This document shows positions 41,234-52,390 of a stretch of 64,000 bases of DNA, one piece after another (the first letter of the stretch is position 1; each line of letters starts with the position of its first letter). The stretch comes from Chiridota heheva (Eukaryota; Echinodermata; Holothuroidea; Apodida; Chiridotidae): NCBI GenBank assembly GCA_020152595.1, contig JAIGNY010001807.1, forward strand, positions 477,001 to 541,000, given 5' to 3'. The position numbers and the translations under genes are program-made. The notes beneath the pieces are model-generated. The model had not been told where the DNA came from and ran no database searches. It was given only the letters and a program-made list of their open reading frames with translations.

Positions 41234-41335
41234 CTTGAACCCTTGGAGAGGCAGTGGATGATAGAAACAGCTCGAGGAAACCTTAAGAAACTGGAGGAAT
41301 TAGTCAAGCAAGATCCGGAACTCATCACCAAAAGG
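41234..41335 (+). CDS. Internal exon, Sosondowah (SOWAH)-like ankyrin protein
   Basis: What is seen: a 102-base block between a strong acceptor (a T/A-rich stretch ending TTGATTCTACAG) and a consensus donor (AGG then GTAAGT). Only one of three frames is open, giving 34 residues in phase 0 at both ends. They start LEPLERQWMIETARGN, then LKKLEELVKQDPEL and end ITKR. What is known: SOWAH-family proteins carry a PLE..WM..AA.G-type segment followed by an L..LL..DP.L..KRDF run at the start of their ankyrin repeats, whose helices mediate protein-protein contacts. The exon fits that pattern and stops just where the DF residues would follow. What is inferred: it is one exon of such a gene on the + strand, with the remaining ankyrin exons downstream, outside the window or unrecognised. 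Other ankyrin-repeat families with a similar first helix remain possible. A MITE lies 173 bp upstream and a repeat-filled intron follows. Exon status is more certain than the family name. Confidence 0.6.
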
Positions 41336-41464
41336 GTAAGTTGTTGGTGGTCGTCAATAAGTAGCCTTTACCAAAGATATTAGTTGGCTGTAAGAATGGC
41401 AATTGCTCACCCTTATTGCTTTTAGGGTGATTACACCTGCCAGTTTATTCTCAAATGGCTTTTT
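41336..41464 (+). other. Start of the downstream intron
   Basis: The donor GTAAGT opens an intron that must reach at least to the next unrecognised exon. All or most of the transposon and satellite block up to 44.4 kb would lie inside it. Confidence 0.6.
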
Positions 41465-43022
41465 TTTTGGTTCCGATGTGATAGCATAAGGAACCTATGA
41501 TGGCATGTATGTATATGTGTGTGTGTGTGACGGCCAGTTCGTAAACGCGATATATCAAGAACGTTACACTGGATTCATGTCATATGTGGTACACCGATAG
41601 CCCATGGTCCGCAGATCTGCCCAATTGTTTTTAATGGTGATGTTATGCATAATAATGAATAAGCGGGACTTAATGTAAAAATCTTGAAATGCTCATATTA
41701 TAACCGCATATCTGTTTTGCTTTATATTTGGTACACTTATGATGTTAGCTACTGCATACATGTTCATTGTATAAAAATGTTGAATTTTGTTATTATGCAT
41801 GGTGGGCAGAGCTTAATATGATTTTGCTGAAAAGAGCTTGTAAACACAATATATATCTAAAGAATGATAAACTGGATTCAAGTCATATGTGATACACAGA
41901 TAGCTCATGATCTGTATATGTGCCCAGTTGTTTTTGGTAGTGATGTCATAATAATTAGTAGGCAAGGCTTAATCCAAAAATCTTGAAATGCACATATTTT
42001 AACAACCATATATATGTTTTGTTTCATATTTAGTACAATTATGTTTGCTAGTGTGTACATCTTCATAGTATAAAAACGTTGAATTTCATTGATATGCATA
42101 GTGGGCATGGATTAATATGATTTTGCCGAAGAGCTTGTAAACACGATATCTAAAGAACGGTAAATTGGATTCAAGTCATTTGTCGTACACAGATTGCCCA
42201 TGGTCCGTAAATGTGTCCTATATGTGCCCTATTCTTTTTGATGGTGATGTCATGCATATTAATGAGTTGGTGGGGCTTAATGTAAAACTTTTGAAATGCT
42301 CATATTATAACAACCACATATATGTTTTGTTTCATATTTGGTACAGTTATGATGTTTGCTAATGTGTACATGTTCATGGTATAAAATTGTTGAATTTCAT
42401 TAGTATGTATAGTAGGCGGGGCTTAATATGATTTTGCTGAAAAGTGCTTGTAATTACAGTATCTTAAGAATGATATACTGGATTCAAGTCATATGTGATA
42501 CACAGATAGCCCATGGTATGTGGATGTGCCCTATTGGTTTTGGTGGTGATACCATGCATATTATTGAGTAGGCGGGGCTTAGCGTAAACTTCAAATATGA
42601 TATATGAGTATTACGACTTTATGTCTGTTTTGCATCATACTTGCTATGATAATGTTAATTATTGTTTACATGCTAGTGTTGTCAATATGTCTATTTTATT
42701 GATCTGCATCATACATGGTGGTCGTGGCTTTTGAATAAATATCCTGGAACAAATATTTTATGATTTGCAATGACATGACAGTCAAAACGAAATTTGCAAA
42801 TCAATCAGCATATGATAAGAAAGCATCGGAACCACAAAACCTCTCGGTTCTAGTTCTGAAAAGAGATTGTAAATATGGTATCTGAAGAATGATAAACTGG
42901 ATTCATGTCATATGTGATACAGATAGCCCATGGTATGTGGATGTGACCTATTAGTTTTGGTGATGATATTATGCATAATAATGAGTAGGCGGGGCTTAAT
43001 GTTAAAATCTTGAAATGTTCAT

Positions 43023-43548
43023 CCATCCATCCATCCATCCATGTTCATTTGTAGTAGGCGCCTTTTCCATAGGATACAAAGCGCCCAGAATGCTGCCTTA
43101 AAGTTCAGTAAGTAATACATGATTAAAAAAGAAAAGTCTTGAGACGTGTTTTGAACTGTCCAAGTGAACTGGCATGGCGAATGTGTGAAAGCAAAGAGTT
43201 CCAAACATGGGGTGCTGCAGCTGAAAAAGCCCTAGAACCAGCTTTGGTGTTAGTTCTGGGTTCAGTCAGGAAGTTTTCAGAAGAGGAGCGAAGGGATCGT
43301 GCTGGTGTATAAAGTTTCAGACTGTTGGATATGTATTCAGGTGATTGATGTATCAGGGATTTGTAGACAATAAGACATGTTTTGTATAAAATTCGCTGTG
43401 ACACAGGGAGCCAATGCAATTTGTTGAGCAAGGGTGAGGCATGATTACGACGACGTTTCCTGAAGATAAGCTTAGCAGCTTTATTTTGGAGTTTCTGTAG
43501 GCGATTTACATTTTTCATGGTAATACCATTCAAAAGGGAATTACAGTA
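43023..43548 (-). pseudogene. 5'-truncated CR1/L2-like LINE: reverse transcriptase C-terminus
   Basis: The minus-strand frame (43123-43554, 143 residues) shows the tail of a non-LTR retrotransposon polymerase: YCNSLLNG, then LQKLQNKAAKLIFRKRR, LHWLPVSQRILYK, YTPARSLRSSS, GSRAFSAAAPHVWNSL and FKTRLKTFLF in the usual order. Known elements of the CR1/L2/jockey-like group have this thumb-like C-terminal part after the catalytic domain, which is missing here. After the stop the 3' region has GGGCGCTTTGTATCC and GGAAAAGGCGCC, then ends in five GGAT units. GTTCAT is present on both sides (43017-43022 and 43549-43554), a 6-bp target duplication. The apparent start codon comes from that duplication, so the protein has no true start. 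It inserted into a 300-bp unit of the surrounding repeat. Confidence 0.9.
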
Positions 43549-43929
43549 GTTCATATTTTAACAACCACATGTCTGTTTTGTTTCATATGTGGGATAATTA
43601 TAATGTTAGCTGGTGTGTACATGTGTAAAAACGTTGAATTTTATTGATATGCGTAGTGGGTGGGGCATCACATGATATTGTTGAAAAGTGCTTTTAAACA
43701 CAGTATATAAGAACTGTAAATGAGATTCAGTTTATATGTGGTACACAGATAAACGAGATTCAGTTTATATGTGGTACACAGATAGCCCATGGTCTGTAGA
43801 TATTCACTATTGTTTTTGGTGGCAATGTCTTACATATTAATAAGTAGGCGGGGCTTAATGTTGATGTCTTTAAATGCCATATTTTAACAACTGCAAGTCT
43901 GTTTTGTTTCATATTTGAAATATTTATAT

Positions 43930-44246
43930 TGTTAGCTGGTGTAAACATGTTGTTAGCTGGTGTATACATGTTGTTAGCTGGTGTATATATGTTGTTAGCT
44001 GGTGTATATGTTGTTATGTTGTTGTTAGCTGGTGTATACATGTTGTTAGCTGGTGTATATATGTTGTTATATATGTTGTTAGCTGGTGTATACATGTTGT
44101 TAGCTGGTGTATATATGTTGTTAGCTGGTGTATACATGTTGTTAGCTGGTGTATATATGTTGTTAGCTGGTGTATACATGTTGTTAGCTGGTGTATACAT
44201 GTTGTTAGCTGGTGTATATATGTTGTTAGCTGGTATATACATGTTA
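43930..44246. repeat. 21-bp minisatellite TTGTTAGCTGGTGTATACATG
   Basis: About fifteen units of GTTAGCTGGTGTATACATGT and TATATG variants, with a few shortened ones. Position and sequence match ATGTTAGCTGGTGTGTACATG within the neighbouring 300-bp unit (43601-43622). After the array that unit resumes with GGTAAAATGGTTGAATTT. The 21-bp period leaves frames open on both strands (LLAGVYM and MYTPANN repeats), which are not genes. Confidence 0.95.
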
Positions 44247-44402
44247 ATGGGGTAAAATGGTTGAATTTAATTCATTGTGATATTCCATTGTGAGAACTGT
44301 AAGTTATATGGTTGTCAATGTAACATTGAGCCCATTGTGTTATAACATATAGTATACAAGAGTTCAAACTTAAAATTTGTATTCTGCGTCAGAACCACAA
44401 AA

Positions 44403-45375
44403 GCTTTGGTTTTCTGGTTTAGCAAGCTGGCATTGATGCCAGTAAGGTGCTCATACTAAACGAAACTTTGTAACAGTTCCAAGTGCAAGCTTGTTGCATG
44501 TCCATTGTGAGCTCTAATCGAATTGTATGAAAGAATTACACTTCAGGGAGATATTTGTGAGACCTCATAACATATGCGGTCGTTGAGTGTGCACACATTC
44601 AATGACAATTATAAGAAGCATTTAATATGTTTGGAGTACGCGTTCATAAGAAGTACAGTGTGTTGTAATTGTGTTCCAAAATTCTCCTTTTCCTCTTATC
44701 ATAAAAATTGTAGGAGGTTGATCTGATTATTATTCAAACAGACTCTGTGCATGATTGAAGGTTAGAACTGTTTTGGTATAATAACCATGTTTTTGTGTGC
44801 CTCAAGTTTGAGTGTTTATTATATAGAATGATTGCCTCCTGTCTACTGAAGATGGCTCACAGGATGAACAATCATAACAGTTATTTGATTGAAAGAAGAG
44901 CAATGCAGCATTGCACCTTCATAGTAAGAGGATAGGTTCAGTGGAAAAAGATCTTCTTATCAAAATCAGATATTAGATAGAATAAATGAAATTGTTCCAT
45001 ATCTTATTCCATTAACTCTTAAAACCTGACGCATTCAATGGGTGGACGATTTTACATAGGCATTTTCAAAACGATGTAGCTTTAGTTTGCTACTATGAAA
45101 TGTAATAGTTGTGTACATTCTCTGAAAGATAAGTCATATCTTGCTAAATATCTAATTTATTTCAATGGGATGTATTGACATATTTGACAAAAATTTGATG
45201 GAAAATGCTGAAGTTTCAGGTTTTTAGTTAAAATTGTACATATTTATTCAGGAAAACATATCTTCAAAACGAAAAATGGAAACGAAAAAGTGTATCACAT
45301 AAAATAACGGAAATAAATAGCCCCCTTAATCCTGACAGCATCAGAGAATCATTGATAATTTACATTGTCTACCAA
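44403..45375. other. Non-coding sequence
   Basis: Probably intron. No exon recognised. Confidence 0.45.
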
Positions 45376-45448
45376 GTGTGGTGTAGCGGTTATCATACCT
45401 GTCTACAGACCACGAGGCCCTGGGTTCAAGCCTGGGTTGGGTAGACAC
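45376..45448 (+). repeat. tRNA-derived SINE head
   Basis: GTGTAGCGGTTATCATACC resembles box A, and GGGTTCAAGCCTGG resembles box B with a T-arm that pairs at four of five positions. GTGT at the start can pair with ACAC at the end of the 73-base block. The middle does not form a convincing anticodon arm, and further non-tRNA sequence follows, so a SINE is more likely than a tRNA gene. Confidence 0.55.
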
Positions 45449-45889
45449 ACCAGTGCACCACAACTGGTTATCAAAGGCTGTGGACATTGACTTGGTTGTC
45501 GATGTTTTGTCTGTCCGTACGTCGTACCTGTGTTCTCGTCCGGGTGGTATTAAGCGTTTCGTGATAGCATTTGTACTATCATAGAGCCGTCCATTTCAGA
45601 TGAAGAGGAGGGGGATATTCAAGAAGCTTGTGAAAAGGAATCTTTACTCTGGTTTGAACCCGAATTGAAAAGTACTCTTTTTGGGATCTTGCCTAACACA
45701 TATTATGTATGGCAATAATGTAAGGCTAGGCCTAATGATATATGAATATGCAACACAACATTAATTTTCATATTGCTTGTATTGCTTGTGCCATCCTATC
45801 ATAACAATGTGTATACGAAAAGTGTTCAGAAAAGTCTCCTGGCTACTATTAAAAGAATAGAGTGGAAATATATCTCAAAATGTATATGT
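45449..45889. other. SINE body and non-coding sequence
   Basis: The first 120 bases after the tRNA-like head (to about 45570) are of mixed composition and probably the SINE body. The remainder is unassigned. Confidence 0.4.
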
Positions 45890-46160
45890 ATTGGTTGTTC
45901 TCAAACATCATCAACTTCCTCCACAACAACAACAACCTCTTCTACCACATTTAACTTCCCCTTCCCCTTTTTACACCTAACCTTACTTAGTACTTACCTC
46001 CTTTTTGTTTCTCTCTCTATTTTTTCCCCTTTTCTCCCTTACAAACCTTCCTTTCCTCACTATCCTAAATCTTACACCATAATTTATTAACACCCTCTTG
46101 GCACATTTGATTCTGACTGTCGCGGTGCCGTTAAAGATCAACAAACCAAACCATTGTCAT
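45890..46160 (+). repeat. Pyrimidine-rich retroelement tail, copy 1
   Basis: A C/T-rich body with ACAACAACAACCTCTTCTACC leads to GGCACATTTGATTCTGACTG, GGTGCCGTTAAAGATCAAC and a terminal AAACCAAACC. The same order recurs near 52140-52385 and, more diverged, at 57125-57480. All three are in the same orientation. A shared 3' end with a short A/C-rich tail suggests a LINE or SINE. The 105-codon frame at 45773 is only its low-complexity translation. Confidence 0.65.
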
Positions 46161-46362
46161 GTTTCTGCTTTTGTACATATGTAATCAGCTAATATGCAAA
46201 TTTAATACACAATATGGTCACAAGACATATTTTGTTGGAAAGAGGAATTGAACCTCTTCAGAAATATCAACTTGTAATGTGGCTATTTGCTTTTTATAGG
46301 AACAAGACAGTAATTCTTGAAAAGTTTCTGTTTATTTTTTTGACAAAATTGAAATTAATTTA

Positions 46363-46985
46363 GGGCTTTAAGGATTAAAAGGATATCTAAGTCGAAAGTT
46401 GCATCAGATGTGTAGAAATGACTGAAATGAGACTAGAAGTAACATCACATGTTTCATTGTGATATTTTGTGAGATTTTGTGAGTGACAATCATATATATT
46501 TCACCACTCTTTATTTGACTCATCTGTTGACATACCCAAGGGCTGTAAGTCACAGGAGGTGCACTGGTTAAGGAGTCATGCTCATATGCGTAAAGTACTG
46601 GGTTTGATTCCTGCACTAAGCGCTGCAATGTGTCCTCTAGCAAGGCACATTACTTGTTTCAGTCCACTCAGCTGTAAAATGAATACCAGCATGGGGAGTC
46701 ATGTGCTCTCATCCGCTGCACCATGGACTCAGAAACCGAGGTAATCTAATGGATCGGATAGATTTAGCTTTTAGTCACAAAATCACATATAATATTTCAA
46801 TAAAATATACAAATACTTATGAGGAATGTGAAGTTACTTTTAGCCTGATTTCAGCCGTTTCTACACCAAATTCTATTGAATTTACACGTAAATATCTCCT
46901 TCACAGGATAAGGTTTGTGATTACTTTTGGACCTTTAATAATGTTCCCCTTCATATTAAATGAGCATGCTGGACCATTGGAAATA
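46363..46985. mobile_element. TTAAAGGA-family copy interrupted by a SINE
   Basis: Left part: GGATATCTAAGTCGAAAGTT, AGAAATGACTGAAATGAGAC (46380-46435). Right part in reverse: GATTTCAGCCGTTTCTACAC, AAATATCTCCTTCACAGGAT, ending near GAGCATGCTGGACCATTGG. The middle is occupied by the SINE at about 46550-46745. The tips are worn, so limits are approximate. Confidence 0.7.
46550..46745 (+). repeat. tRNA-derived SINE with conserved tail
   Basis: The head has GGTGCACTGGTTAAGG (box A-like) and GGGTTTGATTCCTGC (box B). The tail has TGTGTCCTCTAGCAAGGCAC followed by CAGTCCACTCAGCTGTAAAA, a 3' module that resembles those seen in several deuterostome SINE families. Naming an exact family would need comparison with a repeat library. 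Confidence 0.75.
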
Positions 46986-47244
46986 GTATCTTTTCATATA
47001 TAGAAAAAGCCAACATTGCTGAAATTATAAACTTTTTTGTGATTGTTTTCAATACATTAGATAATTGAGCTATTCTGGCAAGACTTTTCTATAATTGATA
47101 ATTGAGCAATTTAATTATCTTTGTGACATCTATGGAATCTGACCTAGATCTTTGTACGTCACTAAGATTGATAGTGATGGATGTGCAGTTTGTTGTAAGA
47201 TAACAGCATGGGTCACCAAAGTTTGCTATCATAAATTCATTTAA
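46986..47244. other. Non-coding sequence
   Basis: Short stretch between two mobile elements; nothing recognised. Confidence 0.5.
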
Positions 47245-48288
47245 AGCTGTGACCATTTAGTGTGTACACGGCTACACGCTCGCAAATTTTGTAAACGTTT
47301 ACTAAATACTTCACTGCGAGTAATCGTTTTTCATACCTAGTGTTTTGCCGTTGAAAATCAATATTCATGATTCAAATCACACACACTTTCGGCTGATAAA
47401 ATTCCAATCAATGACTATTTACAAACTGTAAACCCGATTAGCATAATCCTTTGTAAATGTGCGAATCAGAAATGCGCAGTAATCACCAATGAATGGGGAT
47501 ATTATATACTTTGATTTCGCCGAAATCTGAGTAATCTAACTTGTAAAATGCACCGCGAATGTGCAGCAGTAAACAGTGAAACTAACAATAGGCCTAACGT
47601 AAGGCCATAAGGCTTTAAATCCCACGCAATCAAGGCCCGTTTTACAAGCTGTTTAATCGACCAAAAAACACTTGAAAAATACTTGAATCGTGACAATCAG
47701 TACATTTACATGTAAATATTACCCGAGTCAAATAAATTTTGCAAGAAAGAAAAAATATTGCATAATAAACAAACAGAAAAAGGTTTCAACAGAGCTGAAA
47801 TTCTGCATGCGTTGCAAAGATGGCGGCCATTTTTTCGAGAGGACTGATATTTCAGAACTTCCTGGTGGTGGCGTAGTTTTGAAATGTTTTACGGCGAGGT
47901 ATATCATAGGCCTAGTATGCAAGATTTTCACAGGAGAACTTTGAAAGCCGTAGCGAATAGGACAAAAAAGTTATGCGATGTTGAGTTTTAATGACATTGA
48001 AAGGAAGTTATCTGTTCTTTCTAAACTGAATTTCTACGCATATTTTCCATAAAAATGCTGATTAATACTGTAGAAGTAAATTTTTGCGATTTGGAAAGCA
48101 AAACTCAGCGTCTATTTGGGCAATGGAGTCAGTACTTTTGCAATACTGGTTGCGCGATTTTTTTACTTCGTTTTGGAGCAATTTTGGTGTATTTCCGAAA
48201 ATTACGGTTCTAAACACGTGTACACGATACATGCTCGCTTTTTTTGGCGTGTACACGTTTACTAAAATCCCTAAATGTTCACAGCTCT
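47245..48288. mobile_element. DNA transposon relic with AGCTGTGA ends, 1.04 kb
   Basis: Left AGCTGTGACCATTTAG and right CTAAATGTTCACAGCT pair with one mismatch. Both ends also carry GTGTACACG and GTAAACGTTTACTA-like words in opposite orientation. Interior frames (up to 84 codons) have no transposase likeness. TAGAGCTGTG-type ends occur in some hAT elements, but I could not define the target duplication. Confidence 0.65.
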
Positions 48289-48450
48289 AGTTTGAAATTA
48301 GTTTAGGAGATAGTTTCTGTCTAATAGAGTGATTTTATATGTGACTCTTAACTCAACTGGGAGTCATGGCAGAGCTTAGCGCGTTGAGTGTTTCACACGT
48401 CTGATCTTTACCCAGCTTAGTCACATCACACTTAAAACAAACAGACTTGG

Positions 48451-48545
48451 TCTAAAACACGCGCTAGCATGCGCTGGTAATGAAAACACGCACTGGGTAT
48501 GTAAAACATGTGTTGGGCATATAAGCACGCACTGGTTAAAATGAA
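48451..48545. repeat. Degenerate tandem repeat of about 26 bp, four copies
   Basis: AAAACACGCGCTAGCATGCG, AAAACACGCACTGGGTATG, AAAACATGTGTTGGGCATA and AAGCACGCACTGGTTAAAA are aligned variants of one unit. Confidence 0.75.
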
Positions 48546-49399
48546 CTGGTCAGATGAATTAATTTTTTAATATAAAATGTTATTTTAAAGAAAAGAATTA
48601 GCCTCCAAGTGCTTCAAGTAACCTTAATCAGTGGGTTCTAAACACGTCTGTTAGTTATAGTGCAACCAATGGCACAGCAAGATTCCGGCATACTACTTAC
48701 AAAAGCAATCTTATATAACAACATGCAAAGGTATATAAGTGTACAACAGACGCCATTCTGACCTACAAAATGGCGATGCAAACAAAGTCATGGCGTCAGC
48801 TGAAACATCCTTATATGTGTGCAGTAAGATGAAGTCAATAGATTTTTCAAGTGACAAAAGTGAGATTTGTGTTTCATTTGGAAGCTGCTTACGATCACAA
48901 CTTAAAAAATAGAAAATGCTATTTAGAAAGTTTTCGTAGAACACTCATACTATTTTGTAAAGATTGTTTTTGGTATTTGGGTTGGCGCTGATCAATATTG
49001 AGTTGTTTTTTTTTTTAATGTAAAATTCATCATGAATGAAGCAGAAGTCTGACAACTTTGTATGTAATTCTTTTTAATTCTTTCTTACCCTTTCAAAGTA
49101 CCAGGGGGTCCAAAACGTGACTGAAATAACTTTTCAATAAAAAAAAGTCAAAATAAAGAAAATTTTGACATAAATATGCAAATTGTAGGCAACATTAGGC
49201 CATTTATTTTATGCTTGTATTTTTCCATGTGAATAATGAAAATGGAGTATTTTTTTACATATTTACATTGTTTGTGAAATTCTCTTTCCAATGATGCCAG
49301 TCTAAATTTTGTTTTGTTTTTCAAAGCAAAACCTGCAAAAACAATGAAAATAAACAAAAAGAAAAATCATCGCTGTAATTACTCGCAAAAAGAAAGCTG
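48546..49399. other. Non-coding sequence
   Basis: AT-rich, no supported gene or RNA. Confidence 0.5.
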
Positions 49400-49470
49400 C
49401 ACATCCTGACTGGTTTTCGAACCTGGGGCACTCACATTGCAATCCCACATGTTACCGCTAGTCTTCCTTG
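49400..49470 (-). repeat. tRNA-like pseudogene or SINE head
   Basis: On the minus strand GACTAGCGGTAACATG resembles box A, and CAGGTTCGAAAACC about 30 bases later is a box B with the invariant GTTCGA. The T-stem does not pair and no acceptor stem closes, so it is not a functional tRNA. Confidence 0.5.
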
Positions 49471-51929
49471 CTTATGTCTTAGTGTGTGGATTAACTTATA
49501 TTACAGTGGTGAGCTAAGAAGAGGTAATTGCTCTTTGTTATTTCAATTAAAAGTATGTATATTGGCCTTTCTAACGTTATATTTTGCCTAGGGGAGTTTC
49601 AACCCATTTTTTTCAAAATATTTCAAATTCACCCCCATTAAAAGGTTACCTTTTCTAAAAGAAGTATTCAAGTTCTTTCAAATGATAGCAGGATCACTTC
49701 TAAGGGCCTATTTGACAAAGTGAAATATTTTTTGAAAAGTGCATGTCCAATAGGTCGTGTCACGACCACGTGGGAATTTTAAGAGTCAAATGCCAGTCTT
49801 TAGTCTTTAAAAATAATAAGTTTGTCTTTACTAAGTGAAATTTTGATTGGGGGTTATGGTTAACATTGGAATACCTGTCTTCAAATCATCCACCTCGATG
49901 ATTTAAGAAACATTGGATTAACATAACAAAATGGAGGAATCTGCCCATTAATAATACATCATTAAGATTCACATATTATAGCATGAAAACTACACAGGGC
50001 TGTAAAATGGTCAATTGTTTGTGGTTTTGATAGAATTTTAAACAATTTAGATACTGCCTCTACCAGAGGGACATTTTCCTTTTGCTCCTGGGGTCCAGTA
50101 TAGTTCACTTTATGCAGAACAAATATGAGCTATTATCTTTCGAACGAAATAAGATATTCCAAACATTTCAGAGATTTATTTCTGAAAAGTCAATCTTTTC
50201 ACAAATATTAAATTTTGTGACACATCCACAGAACTTTGAACGACAAATATTAGTCTCAAATTTGAAAACGACCTCTGCTACAAGCAATATGACACACCCC
50301 AAACCTCAATCACACACTTGTCATCTTTTCTTATCACCTGTTCTTCTTTTATCGTCATTGCAATTTCACCTGCAGTACCACCACTCTTGCAGAAAATGAA
50401 TACCCAGATACAAATTCAAACTAAATTCTTGAAAGAGTTACAAAAAAGACCATCAGATTTTGCTTTGTCAGCTCAAGAATCTTATCTGCATTTCATGTCT
50501 TTTATTGGAGATTATATCTTTTTTATTAGTCACACTTATTTCCCTCCATTCCCTGTCTTATCCTTAAACTTGATCAAATCTTCCTCCCTTGCTTTCTTAC
50601 ACTAGCCTGCTTCACACTTCAGTGGGACCCTGTGGGGTTCAACGTTTGGGCTATGACATTTTGTTAACAGCCAGCATACAAATGACTTTCGCACCTCCCA
50701 ACCCAAACAGGGTAGGTTCTTAAGTCAAGGGACTGCCTCGCAGGGTGCCAGTCAAGCAAGAGTGTGCGATAATTACATCGGACCTTGAATTATTGATCAG
50801 TCTAATGATTGGTGATGATGGCATTTGGTGTCAATTGTGGCGATGATTCTCACCTCAACTCCTGTGAGATTGCCCGATTAGTGTCAAAATCATCAGTTTT
50901 CCCAATCTCCCCGCTATCAATGATTCACCGTGATCAAGTTGCGGAGGGTATGCATGAGGGTGTGTATGTGTCTGTATCTAAATTGGAGTTGATAGCGGCA
51001 TAAATGCTAAGGTTGACAGGTTTGCCAGTTGTTTGAATGTGACAGGATGATAATGAATGGGTGTCGGCTTACACTGTTGACATGTCAGTCAGTGTTTTTG
51101 GCGTTTCAAGATTGTGTCAAGATTTGTGTCAAGTTTGCGTCAGGAGTGTGTTTATTTTGATTAGTTCGTAGCAGTTGAAACTTAGAGGATAGGCCAACTG
51201 GTGATTCTTGATTTAAAGAAATGATATATTCAGAATTTAAACATAAGGAAGCTTCGTATCTGTAGAGGGGGGTCAAGGATTTTAGCCTTAAATATTTGAG
51301 GATTTTAGCCTTAAATATTTGAAGATATGCGTTCAATCATAACGCTTCATAACTTTTCATTTTTCAGTAATCGTTTAGCAACAAGTGGAAAAGCTGTCGG
51401 TAAAAGAAAAAAAAATCAGAAATATTGATTATTTTAGTTGTAGGGAGGTGTTTTGCTTATGACTTAACCACGAAAGACTTGCTGGAACATTGATATGGAT
51501 TTAAGTTGACAGTATTTTATAATGAGGGGGGTGGGGGGGGGGGTTGCTATCAGTTATAATTATCAATGGAATTTATAGAGTGCCAAAATAAAGTTCACTC
51601 TAATGCTTTTCAAAATAAATAACCTTTTACATTCCATTGCAAATGAACAGGAATACAGAGGAATATGAGAACAGATGCTTTAAAAAAGGTCAAACATGAT
51701 ATAAAACACCTCAGATTTTAACATTGTAAAAAAGGTGGGAAAGTTCCACTACATACAGAATTTTTGCAATGTGTTAGCTGTGATTGTACAAGTCTTTACA
51801 GGGCCTCTTTTTCACATTCAAAGAACTAGTCTGTAAGTCATAAAATATATCAACAAATCACATCAAAATCCATTAAAATCAACCAATTACCCCTTAGGGG
51901 CACAGTCGCAATTGCAGGGAAGATGTTGA
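49471..51929. other. Non-coding sequence
   Basis: No gene supported. A 24-bp direct repeat (GGATTTTAGCCTTAAATATT then TGAG/TGAA) stands at 51276-51323, and a G-run at 51524-51543. Frames at 50082-50605 are C/T-rich and of no recognised family. Confidence 0.45.
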
Positions 51930-52390
51930 TGTCACTGCATCCGCCTCGGTTACCCCTCTCTCACCCACTCCCATTTCCTTTCTGGCTCCCCTTCCTCTCT
52001 TTGCCCCACTTGCAATACCGAACTCTCCATCGAGCATAACCTCTTAAACCTGTCCTTTATACCTGAATTCCAGGTCTCTTCTCTCCTCACCAACCTCAAT
52101 CTCGGATCTATTTAAATACAATCCTTCCTCCAACATTATCAACTTCCTCCGCAACAACAACCTATTCCACCATATCTAATCTTCTTTTCTCTACACCTAA
52201 CCTTACACACCTCTTTCTTTTCACCTTATTTTTTTCCTTTTCCAAATTCACCCTATTTTCCCCCTTTCTTTCTCTCAATCCTTCATCTCCTCTCTAACTC
52301 TTACACCTTAATTTTCTAACACTCTTTTGGCACATTTGACTCTGACTGTCATGGTGCTGTTAAACATCAATGAACCAAACCAAACCATTA
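51930..52390 (+). repeat. Pyrimidine-rich retroelement tail, copy 2
   Basis: It shares TATCAACTTCCTCC, CAACAACAACCT, ACACCTAACCTTAC, CTTACACC, TTGGCACATTTGACTCTGAC and GGTGCTGTTAAACATCAA with copy 1 at 45890-46160, ending AACCAAACCAAACC. The body extends about 200 bp further left than in copy 1. Confidence 0.7.

Larger units (their letters stand above)
41465..44402. mobile_element. Inverted-end element with about 300-bp internal repeats
   Basis: The left tip TTTTGGTTCCGATG (41465) is mirrored by CATCGGAACCACAAAA (42823-42839) and again by CGTCAGAACCACAAAA (44387-44402). Both right tips are followed by a similar CTTTGGTTTTCTGGTTT-like tail. Inside are six copies of a unit of about 300 bp, anchored by the GGATTCA word near 41571, 41873, 42164, 42480, 42897 and 43719. 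Each unit contains ATCTAAAGAATGATAAACTG, GATAGCCCATGGT, GGCGGGGCTTAAT and GTTGAATTT in that order. A (TG)n tract lies at 41518. There is no coding frame. Two element copies, or one copy with an internal end, would explain the two right tips. Confidence 0.75.

Noticed and set aside
43760-44255. Frames of 160 (minus) and 108 (plus) codons
   Set aside because: Translations of the 21-bp minisatellite on the two strands.
45376-45448. Functional tRNA gene
   Set aside because: Promoter boxes are present, but the anticodon arm and acceptor stem do not fold properly, and SINE-like sequence follows.
45773-46090. 105-codon plus-strand frame rich in Ser/Thr
   Set aside because: It lies over a pyrimidine-rich retroelement tail that recurs at 52 and 57 kb, and the residues are low complexity.
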